Shown piece by piece: positions 48,998 through 57,301 of a stretch of 64,000 bases of DNA. Source of the DNA: Polaromonas eurypsychrophila (GTDB lineage: Bacteria > Pseudomonadota > Gammaproteobacteria > Burkholderiales > Burkholderiaceae_C); the NCBI RefSeq assembly GCF_014641715.1, contig NZ_BMIG01000006.1:1-64000 (forward strand), read 5' to 3'. The first letter of the stretch is position 1; the number at the start of each line of letters is the position of its first letter. The translations under genes and the position numbers were made by a program. The notes beneath the pieces are model-generated. The model worked only from the letters and a program-made list of their open reading frames with translations, made no database searches and had not been told where the DNA came from.

Positions 48998-49432
48998 ATG
49001 AAAAAACTCGTTACGCTGGCTATTGGCGCATTACTGGCTTCAGGTGCATTCGCAGCAGAGCATCAAATCAAAATGCTGAACACCGGCAAAGACGGCATTA
49101 TGGTTTTTGAACCAGGTTTTGTGCAGGCCGCCAAAGGCGACACAATCAAATTCATCAAAACCGACGCAGCGCACAACAGCGCATCCTTTTTTGCCCCTAA
49201 AGGAGCCAAGGGCTGGAAGGGCAAGATGGACGAAGAAGTCGTTGTCACGTTGAGCGAAGAAGGCATCTACATGTACCAGTGCGACCCGCACAAGCCAATG
49301 GCCATGGTCGGCGTGATCCAAGTGGGCAAGGCCACCAATCTGGACGAGGCTAAAAAAGAAGCCGCCAACTACAGCAAATCTTTGGCCATGAACAAAGACC
49401 GCTTAACCAAATACCTGGACCAGGCAAAGTAA
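48998..49432 (+). CDS. Pseudoazurin, periplasmic blue copper protein
   Basis: 144 residues with a cleavable signal peptide (about 1-20, ending GAFAA). The mature part matches pseudoazurin (HQIKMLNTGKDGIMVFEPGF). The copper ligands are visible as H59 (AAHN), C95, H98 (YQCDPH) and M103. Such proteins shuttle single electrons in the periplasm. Next to a sox cluster it may take electrons from SoxXA/SoxCD and hand them to a terminal oxidase or denitrification enzymes; that role is an inference. A hairpin and an operator-like site lie upstream and a terminator downstream. Confidence 0.88.
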   Translation: MKKLVTLAIGALLASGAFAAEHQIKMLNTGKDGIMVFEPGFVQAAKGDTIKFIKTDAAHNSASFFAPKGAKGWKGKMDEEVVVTLSEEGIYMYQCDPHKPMAMVGVIQVGKATNLDEAKKEAANYSKSLAMNKDRLTKYLDQAK

Positions 49433-49448
49433 GCTCGCCCCCGGATTC

Positions 49449-49489
49449 AAAGCCCAACCAGCCCACAAGGTCGGTCGGGGCTTTTTGTT
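49449..49489 (+). terminator. Intrinsic terminator after the pseudoazurin gene
   Basis: AAAGCCC (49449-49455) pairs with GGGCTTT (49478-49484), with more partial pairing inside, followed by TTTTTGTTT. It lies between convergent genes. Confidence 0.7.
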
Positions 49490-49944
49490 TAAATATCTAG
49501 GTAAAAGACAGTAGAGCTTTGTGGATGCGCTCTTGTAAATAGGCGCTGTAAAAACTCAGGTATCGATGCTCCTGCCAGTCGCTCGGCAACCTCGCTGCCA
49601 TTCTTACCAAAAAATAGAAGAGGGGCTACTTTGATGCCCCAGGTTCTAGTGAGTTGGTCGTGCGTGGTGCGGCGACCTTGCAGATCTTTGATGGCGGTTG
49701 ACTTACGCATATGCACTTGCACAACAGTCAAATGCTGCTCACGCTCAAGCGATGGTAAAAAGTTTTCCCGCACTAAACGGCAAAACGGGCAACCGTCCAA
49801 GCTGACCATCACTACCAAGGGTTTGCCTTGTTTCACGACGCGCGCCAGGTCTTCGTCCAGTGTGGTGGCGATGGGCAATGTGTGTGGGGCAGCGCGGGTC
49901 TGTTGAAGTTCGCCAAAGCCAGCAAGCCCCGCCCCTATGACCAT
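49489..49944 (-). CDS. Thioredoxin-like protein, SoxW/SoxS type
   Basis: 151 residues from ATG 49944. The thioredoxin-fold redox motif is CPFC in MVSLDGCPFCRLVRENFLPS. In sox clusters such proteins (SoxS/SoxW) keep Sox partners reduced in the periplasm. The usable start leaves only a short hydrophobic N-terminus (MVIGAGLAGFGELQQTRAAP). The codons just upstream read LISRRTHIQ, which resembles a twin-arginine signal, but no ATG, GTG or TTG precedes them. The true start may be a rare codon, or the gene may have lost its start. It is convergent with the pseudoazurin gene. Confidence 0.7.
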   Translation of the reverse strand: MVIGAGLAGFGELQQTRAAPHTLPIATTLDEDLARVVKQGKPLVVMVSLDGCPFCRLVRENFLPSLEREQHLTVVQVHMRKSTAIKDLQGRRTTHDQLTRTWGIKVAPLLFFGKNGSEVAERLAGASIPEFLQRLFTRAHPQSSTVFYLDI

Positions 49945-50081
49945 TTGTATGTGAGTGCGGCGAGAAATTAATGCATAGTCATCACGTCGATTTATTTAGC
50001 TTAAAAGCTATTATTTTCGATGCAACTGGCGTCGGATTCTGGGCGTGAAGAAGGCAGCTGTAGCAGCAACGACAGGAGTAG

Positions 50082-50300
50082 CCAGAAATTTTTGTTAAAC
50101 GTGTTTATGAACAGGCAGAACTTGACAACTGGATCCAGATTACGCAAGTCCTCAAAGATGCAGGCATCGGATTTCATTTGGCACAAATCAAAGGGCCAGG
50201 GTTAGACTATTTTGCAGCCAGTGGTTTTAACCATGCCTTCGTTGGCCAGGCAGTCCTCTCGTTGCAAGAGTCGGCAGACCGTCTGACAGTGCCGGCTTAG
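50082..50300 (+). pseudogene. Remnant of a SulP-type transporter (STAS domain end)
   Basis: The plus-strand frame from 50082 to the TAG at 50298-50300 reads FVKRVYEQAELDNWIQITQV, LKDAGIGFHLAQIKGPGLDY, FAASGFNHAFVGQAVLSL. This resembles the end of the STAS domain of SulP anion transporters (typical: LKxAGIxLHLxEVKGPVMDRL...SGF). Upstream the frame has stops, and short pieces such as LKAIIFDATGVGF lie in another register, so the transporter body is gone. There is no start codon or ribosome binding site. Sulfate permeases often accompany sulfur-oxidation genes. Confidence 0.6.
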
Positions 50301-50890
50301 TGCAAGCGCGTCGCTATGACAGTGGCAAAGCGTTTTATGGTGTCACCCGGAGCGGCAAACTCTTCAATCTGGAAGTCTTCGGTACGCCAGCCTTTAAACC
50401 ACAGCCGCACTGCGTCTGGCGTAAACAGGCAGTAGTCATCTGCACCGAACATTTCGAGGTAAGTGGTACTTTCAACCAATACGTTGCACACCATCACACC
50501 GTCAATGCATGTTAGCGATTTCATTTTTTCCACTTGCTGATGCGCTAGCTGGCAGTCCATGAACATGAAGAGGCCAATCGCCAAAACGGTGTAGTAACAA
50601 CCTTCAAAAATCGTGTCTTGCGCCTGAGCCAATAGACATTGCAGGGGCAGGTTTTCTGCCTGCGCGCGTCGTTGCAAATGGCCTATGGCTGCCGGGCTGG
50701 CATCCACTGCCAAGACCGAATGCCCTTGTCGCGCAGCCAACACACTCAAGTTGCCCATACCGCAACCGTAGTCCAGCACGCGCCCCTTGAGATAGGGCAC
50801 AGAGCGTTGCTCGAAAGGATTGAGATCAGGCACTTGCTTCGCGGACAAGTGCTGAAACTGGTTATCAAAAAAACGAACTGCGTCGCGCAT
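50297..50890 (-). CDS. Class I SAM-dependent methyltransferase, TehB-like
   Basis: 197 residues. The SAM-binding motif I is VLDYGCGMGNLSVLAARQG, followed by an acidic VDASPAAI motif II. The shape and length resemble TehB/thiopurine-type methyltransferases that methylate tellurite, selenite or thiols. No membrane part. Its position behind the DsrE and metallo-hydrolase genes suggests a role in handling sulfur or chalcogen compounds, but the substrate cannot be read from the sequence. It overlaps the SulP remnant by four bases on the other strand. Confidence 0.75.
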   Translation of the reverse strand: MRDAVRFFDNQFQHLSAKQVPDLNPFEQRSVPYLKGRVLDYGCGMGNLSVLAARQGHSVLAVDASPAAIGHLQRRAQAENLPLQCLLAQAQDTIFEGCYYTVLAIGLFMFMDCQLAHQQVEKMKSLTCIDGVMVCNVLVESTTYLEMFGADDYCLFTPDAVRLWFKGWRTEDFQIEEFAAPGDTIKRFATVIATRLH

Positions 50891-50915
50891 AGGCTGCCTC
50901 GTACGTTGAGTGTGC

Positions 50916-51893
50916 TTAAGGCTTTTTCACGTCAAGCAATTGCAAATAGGTGTTGTAAGCGTTCATGCGGTTGGCAAAGCGAAACAACGGTAGCTTCTCA
51001 AAACGACTCCAGTCGGCAGCGGCGTAGGCCTCATCAAACAAGTCCAAATCGTTGACTGCTTTGCCCATAATGGTACGAAGGTAAATCAGGTAATCTTGCA
51101 GTTGCGCTATGTCTTCTTTGGCGCTCTTAAAGGCTGCGCCATGACCTGGCACTACGGCGCTGGCATTCAAGTCTTGCATGGTTTTAAGACTGGCAATCCA
51201 TGGTGCGGTGTCGGCAGTAGGCCCAATGAACGGAATACGGCCACGAAACACCAAATCACCGGCAAACAAAATTTTCTCGCCATCGAAAAAAACAATCAAA
51301 TCTTCGGGTGTGTGTGCAGGCCCAGCTTTTTTAATAAGCAAGTCCACGCCGGACAGATTAAGGGCTACATCTCTGTCAATCCAAGTGTCGGCTTCAATCA
51401 GCGTGGTGTTCTCGTCAATCCAGGGAAACAGCTCGGCGCGCGATGCCGCCAGCCGATGCTTGGCGGTGTCAGAATGAAGGTACTCTTTGGCTGCAGGATG
51501 GGCGATAATTTTCGCGCCAATTTTTTTAAACTCTTGCAAGCCATAGATATGGTCAGCATGGTAGTGAGTGACGATGACGTGGGTAACTTTAAGGGGTGTG
51601 ATTTTTGCAATGGCCTGGATCAACCCCTTCGCCAGCGCGGGGGAACCCAGGGCATCCACCACAACCACCCCGGTTTTTCCCACAATGAAGGCCGCATTGG
51701 AAATAAAGTTTTTATTGGCTTGGCTACCCAGGGCACTCGCGCCCTGCACGTACCACACTGAAGGACTTACCTTCTGGGGTTGTAAGTTGACTGCACTTTC
51801 ACTTTGAGCCCAAGCAGGTACTACGGCCAACACAGAGCCAACGACTGCAATAGCTCGAATCACCAGAGATCGAACACGTTCCAACGAAAGCAT
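50916..51893 (-). CDS. Exported metallo-beta-lactamase-fold hydrolase (SoxH-like)
   Basis: 325 residues. A signal peptide (about 1-30, ending VVPAWAQ) is followed by the zinc motif HYHADH (H110, H112, D114, H115), a distal GPAHTPEDLIVFF, GDLVFRGRIPF and VPGHGAAF. This is a periplasmic MBL-fold hydrolase of the kind called SoxH or quinoprotein-relay metallo-hydrolase in sulfur and methanol oxidisers; the thiol or persulfide substrate is unknown. ATG 51893 overlaps the DsrE stop by four bases, so it is co-translated with DsrE. Confidence 0.8.
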   Translation of the reverse strand: MLSLERVRSLVIRAIAVVGSVLAVVPAWAQSESAVNLQPQKVSPSVWYVQGASALGSQANKNFISNAAFIVGKTGVVVVDALGSPALAKGLIQAIAKITPLKVTHVIVTHYHADHIYGLQEFKKIGAKIIAHPAAKEYLHSDTAKHRLAASRAELFPWIDENTTLIEADTWIDRDVALNLSGVDLLIKKAGPAHTPEDLIVFFDGEKILFAGDLVFRGRIPFIGPTADTAPWIASLKTMQDLNASAVVPGHGAAFKSAKEDIAQLQDYLIYLRTIMGKAVNDLDLFDEAYAAADWSRFEKLPLFRFANRMNAYNTYLQLLDVKKP

Positions 51894-52321
51894 CAAGGCT
51901 TGATGTAAGCGAACTTTTCACGTGACTGCAATTGCCCGATTCTGGCAACACCGGACGGCGTGAATTCGGCATCCAAAATGAACTGGTTTTTGTTCAGATT
52001 GCGGTTCTTCAACGTGATTTCGCACACCTCAAACTTGACCCCGCGCGCCTTCAGGGCACTCACCAATGAGGAATAGTCGACGTTGGGGTTGGCTTTGTCT
52101 TTAGCCCCTTCCATCAAAAAATCAACGCCATTGGCGTGCGTAACGACGACGATTTTCGTGTCGGGAGCAACGTCCAGGTGGTTGCGTACATTGCGCAGGC
52201 CTTTCGTCGCCTGTGCCTCTGCATGGTCAATGTGGTACACCGCTTTGTCCTGTGCCAAGGCAAAGCCTGTGCTCGCAACAAACATCGCAAGCATCAAAAA
52301 GAATTTAGAGAAATATTTCAT
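51893..52321 (-). CDS. Periplasmic DsrE-family protein
   Basis: 142 residues. A signal peptide (MKYFSKFFLMLAMFVASTGFALAQ) precedes a DsrE/DsrF-like fold (YHIDHAEAQATKGLRNVRNHL; TKIVVVTHANGVDFLM). One cysteine, C100 in KFEVCEITL, could carry a persulfide. Cytoplasmic DsrE proteins relay sulfur; the exported version next to sox genes suggests a periplasmic sulfur carrier. Linked by overlap to the MBL gene and 42 bases after the rhodanese gene. Confidence 0.8.
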   Translation of the reverse strand: MKYFSKFFLMLAMFVASTGFALAQDKAVYHIDHAEAQATKGLRNVRNHLDVAPDTKIVVVTHANGVDFLMEGAKDKANPNVDYSSLVSALKARGVKFEVCEITLKNRNLNKNQFILDAEFTPSGVARIGQLQSREKFAYIKP

Positions 52322-52363
52322 ATCTGACTCCTTGTAGCAAGTTTAAAAATCAGGGAATCCTCT

Positions 52364-52968
52364 TTACTTTGCAAAATACATTTTGCTTTTGTCCAGCTTG
52401 TAAGACCAAGGGAGGTCGGCATTCTTCCATCCATTGACATTGCGACGGCCATCTTTAGACATGTCACCCTCGAAACCATCAGCCACGGTATACACGCGCT
52501 TGAATCCGTCTTCTGCCAAGCGGTTGACTGCGCGTGAGCTTCTATCGCCAGAGCGGCAAATCAAAACCACAATGTCTTCTTTGGTGAGCTGCTTTTCTTT
52601 TAAGCGGCGATTTATCTCCGGCACAAAATCTTGTACCGGTTCCAATTTGTATGCGGATCTTGCGTTGTCCCATGTCGTCATGAGGTCTTCCGTCTCTACA
52701 AAGGGAACCAAAGCATCTACTGCGCTAGGCATACCAACAAACATTGCCTCGGTTCGAGTACGCACATCAATAAACAATACACGGCCCGCATTTTTTTCAA
52801 AAAATCAGGTGTGGATTTGGCATCCAGATAAAGCTCCAATTTGGTCTTTTTCTCGGGCACCAACTTGCTTTCATCGACTTGCGCCAGTGCGCTTAAAGAG
52901 ACGCTGAGGTGCAGAGCCAAAACGGCAAATGTGGTGGTCAAAACTCTCAGTGCTGAAAATGAATACAT
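52364..52968 (-). pseudogene. Exported rhodanese-like protein with a broken frame
   Basis: The N-terminal part starts at ATG 52968 with a signal peptide (MYSFSALRVLTTTFAVLALH... ending SLSALAQ) and reads VDESKLVPEKKTKLELYLDA. The C-terminal part, in another frame, reads NAGRVLFIDVRTRTEAMFVG and carries the rhodanese active site CRSGDRSSRAV. The two meet at 52791-52806, where the minus strand reads T6-G-A7. One extra base, or a -1 slip, restores one continuous protein of about 200 residues. It may be a true mutation, a sequencing error in the homopolymers, or a slippage site. Product: a periplasmic sulfurtransferase. Confidence 0.75.
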
Positions 52969-53016
52969 CGTAATTTCATTAAGGGAAATAGAGGTCTGGA
53001 ATTTTTCGCGCAAGCG

Positions 53017-54735
53017 TCAAAGAATAATTCCGGGGTTGCCATCGAGATTGAGCAACTTGGGGTTGTAGAGCTTGATCGGCTTGATGACCTTCTTGTCCTT
53101 CAGGTAGGTCTCCACCACATCCCAGATGGGGGGGCCTGCGTTTTTGCTGGCTTCTTGCACGGGAGCCCAGCCTGCTACTTTGTAGGTTTTGCTCGCTTCG
53201 ATCAACTTGCCGCCCAAGCGCATGTCGCTGATGCGGGCACCGGCCTTGGCAGTCGGATCGCAGGTATAACTCATGCCACCGGTGCGCACCATGTCACCGC
53301 CTTGCTGGTAGTAAGGGTCGGGGTGAAACAGGTTGTCGCACACGTCTTCCAAGATGATCTTGATCGTTTCGCCCGACAAATCGGTGAGCGTTGTCCAAGG
53401 ATAGGTAACGGCCGTTTGGTCCATCACATGCTCGCGTGTGATGGCCTGACCAGACAGCAGCGATGTACCCCAGCGAAAGCCGGGCGAGAACGCAATTTGC
53501 GCACCACGCACATTGATGAGCGCATCAGTGATGAGCTGATCGAACGTGCCGTTGAAGTTCCCACGACGGTACAGCAAGCCCTCGGTAACAGCCAGTTTCT
53601 CTTCAAGCTTGCTTTTGTAAGGTGCGCGTACTTTGTCGATCAATGCAGCCATCTCTTTGTCGGCGGGCAAATAGTTGGCAAAGATAGGCAAAAGCTTGTA
53701 GTTGATGTTGACAACTTTTTTGTCTCGCACATCCAGGTCGAGCACACCCAGGAACTTGCCATTGCTGCCTGCATTGGTGACCAAGGTTTGGCCGACTGCA
53801 TTTTTGACCATCGTCGGCACTGGCACGCCATCGTGCGTGTGGCCACCCAAAATAGCATCAATGCCTGTGATGCGGGAGGCCATTTTCAAGTCCACGTCCA
53901 TGCCGTTGTGCGACAGCACCACCACGGCCTGTGCGCCCTTGGCACGCGCCTCGTTGACGACTTTTTGCATCTGCTCATCCTGGATGCCAAAAGTCCAGTT
54001 GGGCACTTGCCAGCTTGGGTTGGCAATGGGCGTATAGGGGAAGGCCTGCCCAACAATGGCCACCGACACGCCATTCATTTCTTTAATGACGTAGGGCTTG
54101 AACACCGGGTCTTCAAAGTCTTTGGTTTTGACGTTTTGCGCAACGAAATCTATCTTGCCGGCAAAGTCCTTTTCGATAATCTCTTTGACGCGCTCTTCAC
54201 CATAAGTAAATTCCCAATGCGCCGTCATCACGTTCACACCCAACAGTTTGCAGGCATCCACCATGTCTTGCGCGTTGGTCCACAGGCTGGTGGCGCTTCC
54301 CTGCCAGGTGTCACCCCCATCGAGCAACAAGGCACCAGGGCGGCTGGCACGCAACTGTTTGACCAAAGTGGACAGATGGGAAAAACCGCCCACCTTGCCG
54401 TACTGCCTAGCACTTTTTTCAAAGTCTACGTAGGTGTGTGCGTGTGCTAACGGACTGCCCGCTTTGAGCGCGGCATATTTGATCAAATGCTCCCCCACCA
54501 AATGCGGCACCTTGCCACGCATGCCCGCTACGCCCAGGTTTACATTGGGTTCGCGAAAATAAATGGGCAACAACTGCGCATGGCAGTCGGTCATGTGCAG
54601 CAAATGCACGTTGCCCGTTTTAGGCACGTTGTAAAGATTTTCAGCCTCTTTGGCGCTGGCCTCGCGCATCAATGGGAAACCAGCAACGGCAGCAGCAGTC
54701 AGGACAGAAGAAAACTCGCGGCGGGACAGATTCAT
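53017..54735 (-). CDS. soxB: Thiosulfohydrolase SoxB
   Basis: 572 residues. A twin-arginine signal (MNLSRREFSSVLTAAAVAGF) exports it folded. It belongs to the 5'-nucleotidase/metallophosphoesterase family with a di-manganese site: MTDCHAQL, GGDTWQGSAT, LSHNGMDVD and GGHTHDG. It hydrolyses the sulfone from SoxY-bound thiosulfate to release sulfate. ATG 54735. It lies at the end of soxCDYZAX but its DNA is visibly more A+T-rich than soxX-soxC. Remains of a second, different soxB lie at 48534-48860. Confidence 0.95.
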   Translation of the reverse strand: MNLSRREFSSVLTAAAVAGFPLMREASAKEAENLYNVPKTGNVHLLHMTDCHAQLLPIYFREPNVNLGVAGMRGKVPHLVGEHLIKYAALKAGSPLAHAHTYVDFEKSARQYGKVGGFSHLSTLVKQLRASRPGALLLDGGDTWQGSATSLWTNAQDMVDACKLLGVNVMTAHWEFTYGEERVKEIIEKDFAGKIDFVAQNVKTKDFEDPVFKPYVIKEMNGVSVAIVGQAFPYTPIANPSWQVPNWTFGIQDEQMQKVVNEARAKGAQAVVVLSHNGMDVDLKMASRITGIDAILGGHTHDGVPVPTMVKNAVGQTLVTNAGSNGKFLGVLDLDVRDKKVVNINYKLLPIFANYLPADKEMAALIDKVRAPYKSKLEEKLAVTEGLLYRRGNFNGTFDQLITDALINVRGAQIAFSPGFRWGTSLLSGQAITREHVMDQTAVTYPWTTLTDLSGETIKIILEDVCDNLFHPDPYYQQGGDMVRTGGMSYTCDPTAKAGARISDMRLGGKLIEASKTYKVAGWAPVQEASKNAGPPIWDVVETYLKDKKVIKPIKLYNPKLLNLDGNPGIIL

Positions 54736-54777
54736 GGCGATGCCGATCCTGCCCGGCACGCCAGGCATATAGAATTA

Positions 54778-54842
54778 CTATAAATTTGATAGCCACCTAA
54801 GCCCGCTGGTCATGGGCTACAGGCAGATATGAGCACTAAATT
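54778..54842. repeat. Dispersed ~60-bp repeat between soxX and soxB
   Basis: Reads TATAAATTTGATAGCCACCT, then GGTCATGGGCTACAGGCAGA. It lies exactly where the DNA changes from G+C-rich (soxC to soxX) to A+T-richer (soxB and beyond). Confidence 0.6.
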
Positions 54843-54852
54843 CCCGTAATAA

Positions 54853-55500
54853 TCACTTGTTCACGGGTGATTGCGGGTCCAGCAGCAGCGCCATCACATG
54901 GCGCATCTGGGCTTCATTCAGGATACCGGCATGGCCAAAACGCGGCATACCGGAGCAGGCGTTGTAGGCCTTGGCATTCCAGAGCTTGCCCCAGGTGTAA
55001 TCGACAATGGGCTTGCTGGCCGCCGCCGCCGGGTCCGCTACGCCACGCAACTTGCCGTAGTTGTACAGGCTGGGGCCGATTGAGCCGAAGGAAAGCTCTT
55101 CCTTGCTGATCTGATGGCAGTTGTAGCAGCTGCCGCCGTTGGCCGAGCCGGCGGCGTCGCTCCAGGTCATACCACGGCCGTTCTGGGCGATTTTTTCGCC
55201 CTCTCGCCAGTCGCCGATAAATTTGCCATCAGAGGGCATCTTCAAGGTTTTGAAGTTGGCTTCTTCAATGGCCTTGGCCAGTTTTTCATCCAGCGCAGCG
55301 CCCTGGGCTTCCGAGCAGTTCTTGTTGGAGGCGTCCTGGTCCAGCCAGGCAGTTTTGGCGATGCCCTGGTCCCGGAACGAAGACTTCAGCACTTTTTGCG
55401 TCGCGTCGGCCACATCCTGCGGCGAAGGACCGGTGGCGCAACTGGCCAGCAGCACCGTCAGGGCCAGCAAGCCCGTTTGTTGATAAGATTTTTTCATCAT
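54853..55500 (-). CDS. soxX: Sulfur-oxidation c-type cytochrome SoxX
   Basis: 215 residues. The signal peptide ends in a lipobox-like LLASC (C21). One haem c site, CYNCH (125-129), and the block SFGSIGPSLYNYGKLRG, followed by SGMPRFGHAGILNEAQMRHV, mark SoxX. With SoxA it forms the cytochrome that couples thiosulfate to the SoxY cysteine. ATG 55500 or 55497. It follows soxA by 15 bases. Confidence 0.93.
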   Translation of the reverse strand: MMKKSYQQTGLLALTVLLASCATGPSPQDVADATQKVLKSSFRDQGIAKTAWLDQDASNKNCSEAQGAALDEKLAKAIEEANFKTLKMPSDGKFIGDWREGEKIAQNGRGMTWSDAAGSANGGSCYNCHQISKEELSFGSIGPSLYNYGKLRGVADPAAAASKPIVDYTWGKLWNAKAYNACSGMPRFGHAGILNEAQMRHVMALLLDPQSPVNK

Positions 55501-55515
55501 GATGTCCTGCTCAAT

Positions 55516-56313
55516 TCAACGCTTGAGGGCGGGCGCGGTGGAAACACCGCCCTTGCCGTTCACACCCATGTACACGCCCAGCGCAATGGTCACGTCCGAG
55601 GCATAGCCGGGGAACGGAAAACGCTGCTGGCGATAACAATCGTTCAGGCGGCGCTGCATGCTCCAGAGGTCACCGCTTGAGACCCGGTAGGCCGGCCAGG
55701 CGCCAAAACCATCGCCGGCGCCGGGGTTCTTCGTCAGGTTGGGCAAGTCCTGCAAACGCACCCGCTTGTTGTCTTCGCCATGGCAGGACGCGCAGGAGAA
55801 GTCATAGGGCCCGCCGCGCTGGTAAAACACCTGCTTGCCGACCGCGTACATCAGCTTCTCCTGGGAGTGCGCTTGCGGCAGGTTGAACTTCATGCCGCGC
55901 GATTCGCCGGAAATAAAAGCCACCAGCGACTCGATGGTTTTTTGCTCATCACTGCCGAACGGCGTTTTGGCGACGGTCTCGGCGCTGAAGCCCTGCAGGG
56001 TTTCCATGCAGGTCAGCAGACGCGACTCCAGGTCCTGCACCCGCGCCGTGTCGGCAAAGTAACGCGGCAGTTCAACAAAAGCGCCCTTGACGACGCCAGG
56101 GCCCTTGCCGAGGTTGCACTGCGCGAGGCTGGCGTTTTTGGGACCGCGGGCCTGTTTCCACAGGGCTTCGCCCCTGGCCTCAAAAAGCTCGGCCGGGTTG
56201 CCATCGGCCAGCATGGCCCGGTATTCGGCAATACCCTCGGCCGTGGTTTTTTGCGCTACCGCCAGCATGGGCAGCAGGCCCAAGGCAGCCAGACCCACCA
56301 GTTTCCATTTCAT
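55516..56313 (-). CDS. soxA: Sulfur-oxidation c-type cytochrome SoxA
   Basis: 265 residues with a signal peptide (ending MLAVA). One haem c motif CASCH (174-178) is present. C226 in RLNDCYRQQRFP is the conserved axial, persulfide-bearing cysteine. The N-terminal half keeps two cysteines (C66, C102) but no CxxCH, so this is a mono-haem SoxA. AGGAG upstream of ATG 56313. Confidence 0.95.
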   Translation of the reverse strand: MKWKLVGLAALGLLPMLAVAQKTTAEGIAEYRAMLADGNPAELFEARGEALWKQARGPKNASLAQCNLGKGPGVVKGAFVELPRYFADTARVQDLESRLLTCMETLQGFSAETVAKTPFGSDEQKTIESLVAFISGESRGMKFNLPQAHSQEKLMYAVGKQVFYQRGGPYDFSCASCHGEDNKRVRLQDLPNLTKNPGAGDGFGAWPAYRVSSGDLWSMQRRLNDCYRQQRFPFPGYASDVTIALGVYMGVNGKGGVSTAPALKR

Positions 56314-56353
56314 CGCTTGCTCCTCGTGTTGTTATGAACGCACCAACGGCCGT

Positions 56354-56665
56354 TCAGGAAATGACGGCTTCGTCGGTGCGTTTTTCGCCCTTGCTGTCGG
56401 TCCAGCTAACAATGACTTTTTCACCCGCCTTGGCACCCTTGAAGGCAAACTGCATGAACGGATTTTTCGACACAGCCGGCCCCCACTGGGCACTCATCAC
56501 GGTCTTGCCATTGTGGGTGGCAGTGATGTTCTGGATGAACCAGGCCGGCACGATTTTCCCGGCTGCATCCCTGCGTTGACCGCTTTCCATCTCGTGGCTG
56601 ACCAGTACGCGAACGGTGGTCTTGTCGCCTTGGGCCTGGGCCCGGATTCTCATTGGATCTGACAT
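56354..56665 (-). CDS. soxZ: Sulfur carrier partner protein SoxZ
   Basis: 103 residues, without signal peptide; SoxZ is exported together with SoxY through the Tat signal of SoxY. VRVLVSHEMESGQRRD, NPFMQFAFKG and an immunoglobulin-like beta pattern match SoxZ. AAGGAA upstream of ATG 56665. Confidence 0.95.
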   Translation of the reverse strand: MSDPMRIRAQAQGDKTTVRVLVSHEMESGQRRDAAGKIVPAWFIQNITATHNGKTVMSAQWGPAVSKNPFMQFAFKGAKAGEKVIVSWTDSKGEKRTDEAVIS

Positions 56666-56711
56666 GATTTTTCCTTGAAGTTTGAGTTAAAGCACTTGCA
56701 GGCGCAGCCGG

Positions 56712-57179
56712 TCAGCCGCCGCAACCGCCCAAAGTCACTTTCACTTCTTTGACCGAGTAGAAGAACTTGTCGCCAGCCTTAGCCAGCGCATACACATTGG
56801 ACGACTGCCCCATCTTGACGTTAGTCGACACATTGGCATCGGTGCCGGCAGGAATGTCGAACAAAGCGGCCAGAGCATTCGGGTTCTTCTCGACCACCAG
56901 CGCCAGCTGCGTGGTGCCGGCGATGTTGCTCTGCGCGCCGACGCGCACCACACTGCCGTTTTCGGCAATTTCCGGCGCTTGCAGGATCAGATCCTTGCTT
57001 TCAACCGGCGCAGTTGTCGCGCCCATGGCCTTGGCGGCTTCGGCCAGCGTCTTGCTCTCAAATGCGAGCTTGTTCCAGGCGGCAGCGGTTTGCGCCTGGG
57101 CCGGCGACAGCCCGGCCGAGGCGGCCAGGGCCAGTGCAGTGGCGCCTGAACCAGTGGCTAGAAAATGACGACGTTCCAT
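56712..57179 (-). CDS. soxY: Sulfur carrier protein SoxY
   Basis: 155 residues. A Tat signal (MERRHFLATGSGATALALAA) and the C-terminal swinging arm GGCGG, with C153 carrying the covalently bound sulfur intermediate. It is the substrate platform of the Sox system. AAGGAG precedes ATG 57179. A candidate ArsR operator (57192-57219) lies directly upstream, so soxYZAXB may have its own regulated promoter behind soxCD. Confidence 0.95.
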   Translation of the reverse strand: MERRHFLATGSGATALALAASAGLSPAQAQTAAAWNKLAFESKTLAEAAKAMGATTAPVESKDLILQAPEIAENGSVVRVGAQSNIAGTTQLALVVEKNPNALAALFDIPAGTDANVSTNVKMGQSSNVYALAKAGDKFFYSVKEVKVTLGGCGG

Positions 57180-57191
57180 GGTCTGAACTCC

Positions 57192-57219
57192 TTTGAATAT
57201 AACTTCAGCTTATTTAAAA
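57192..57219. promoter_or_regulatory. Candidate ArsR/SoxR operator upstream of soxY
   Basis: TTTGAATATAAC, a short spacer, then CTTATTTAAA. It resembles the palindrome in front of the ArsR gene (60120-60147) but is less perfect, with a spacer one base shorter. It sits just upstream of the soxY ribosome binding site, where a repressor would block transcription. Confidence 0.45.
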
Positions 57220-57301
57220 CTTGAACACGATTGGAAACAAAAACGCGGGTCGAGGACAGGTATTTATCCGAGCCGCAACCACGCCAGACACCTGTTCCAT
57301 G

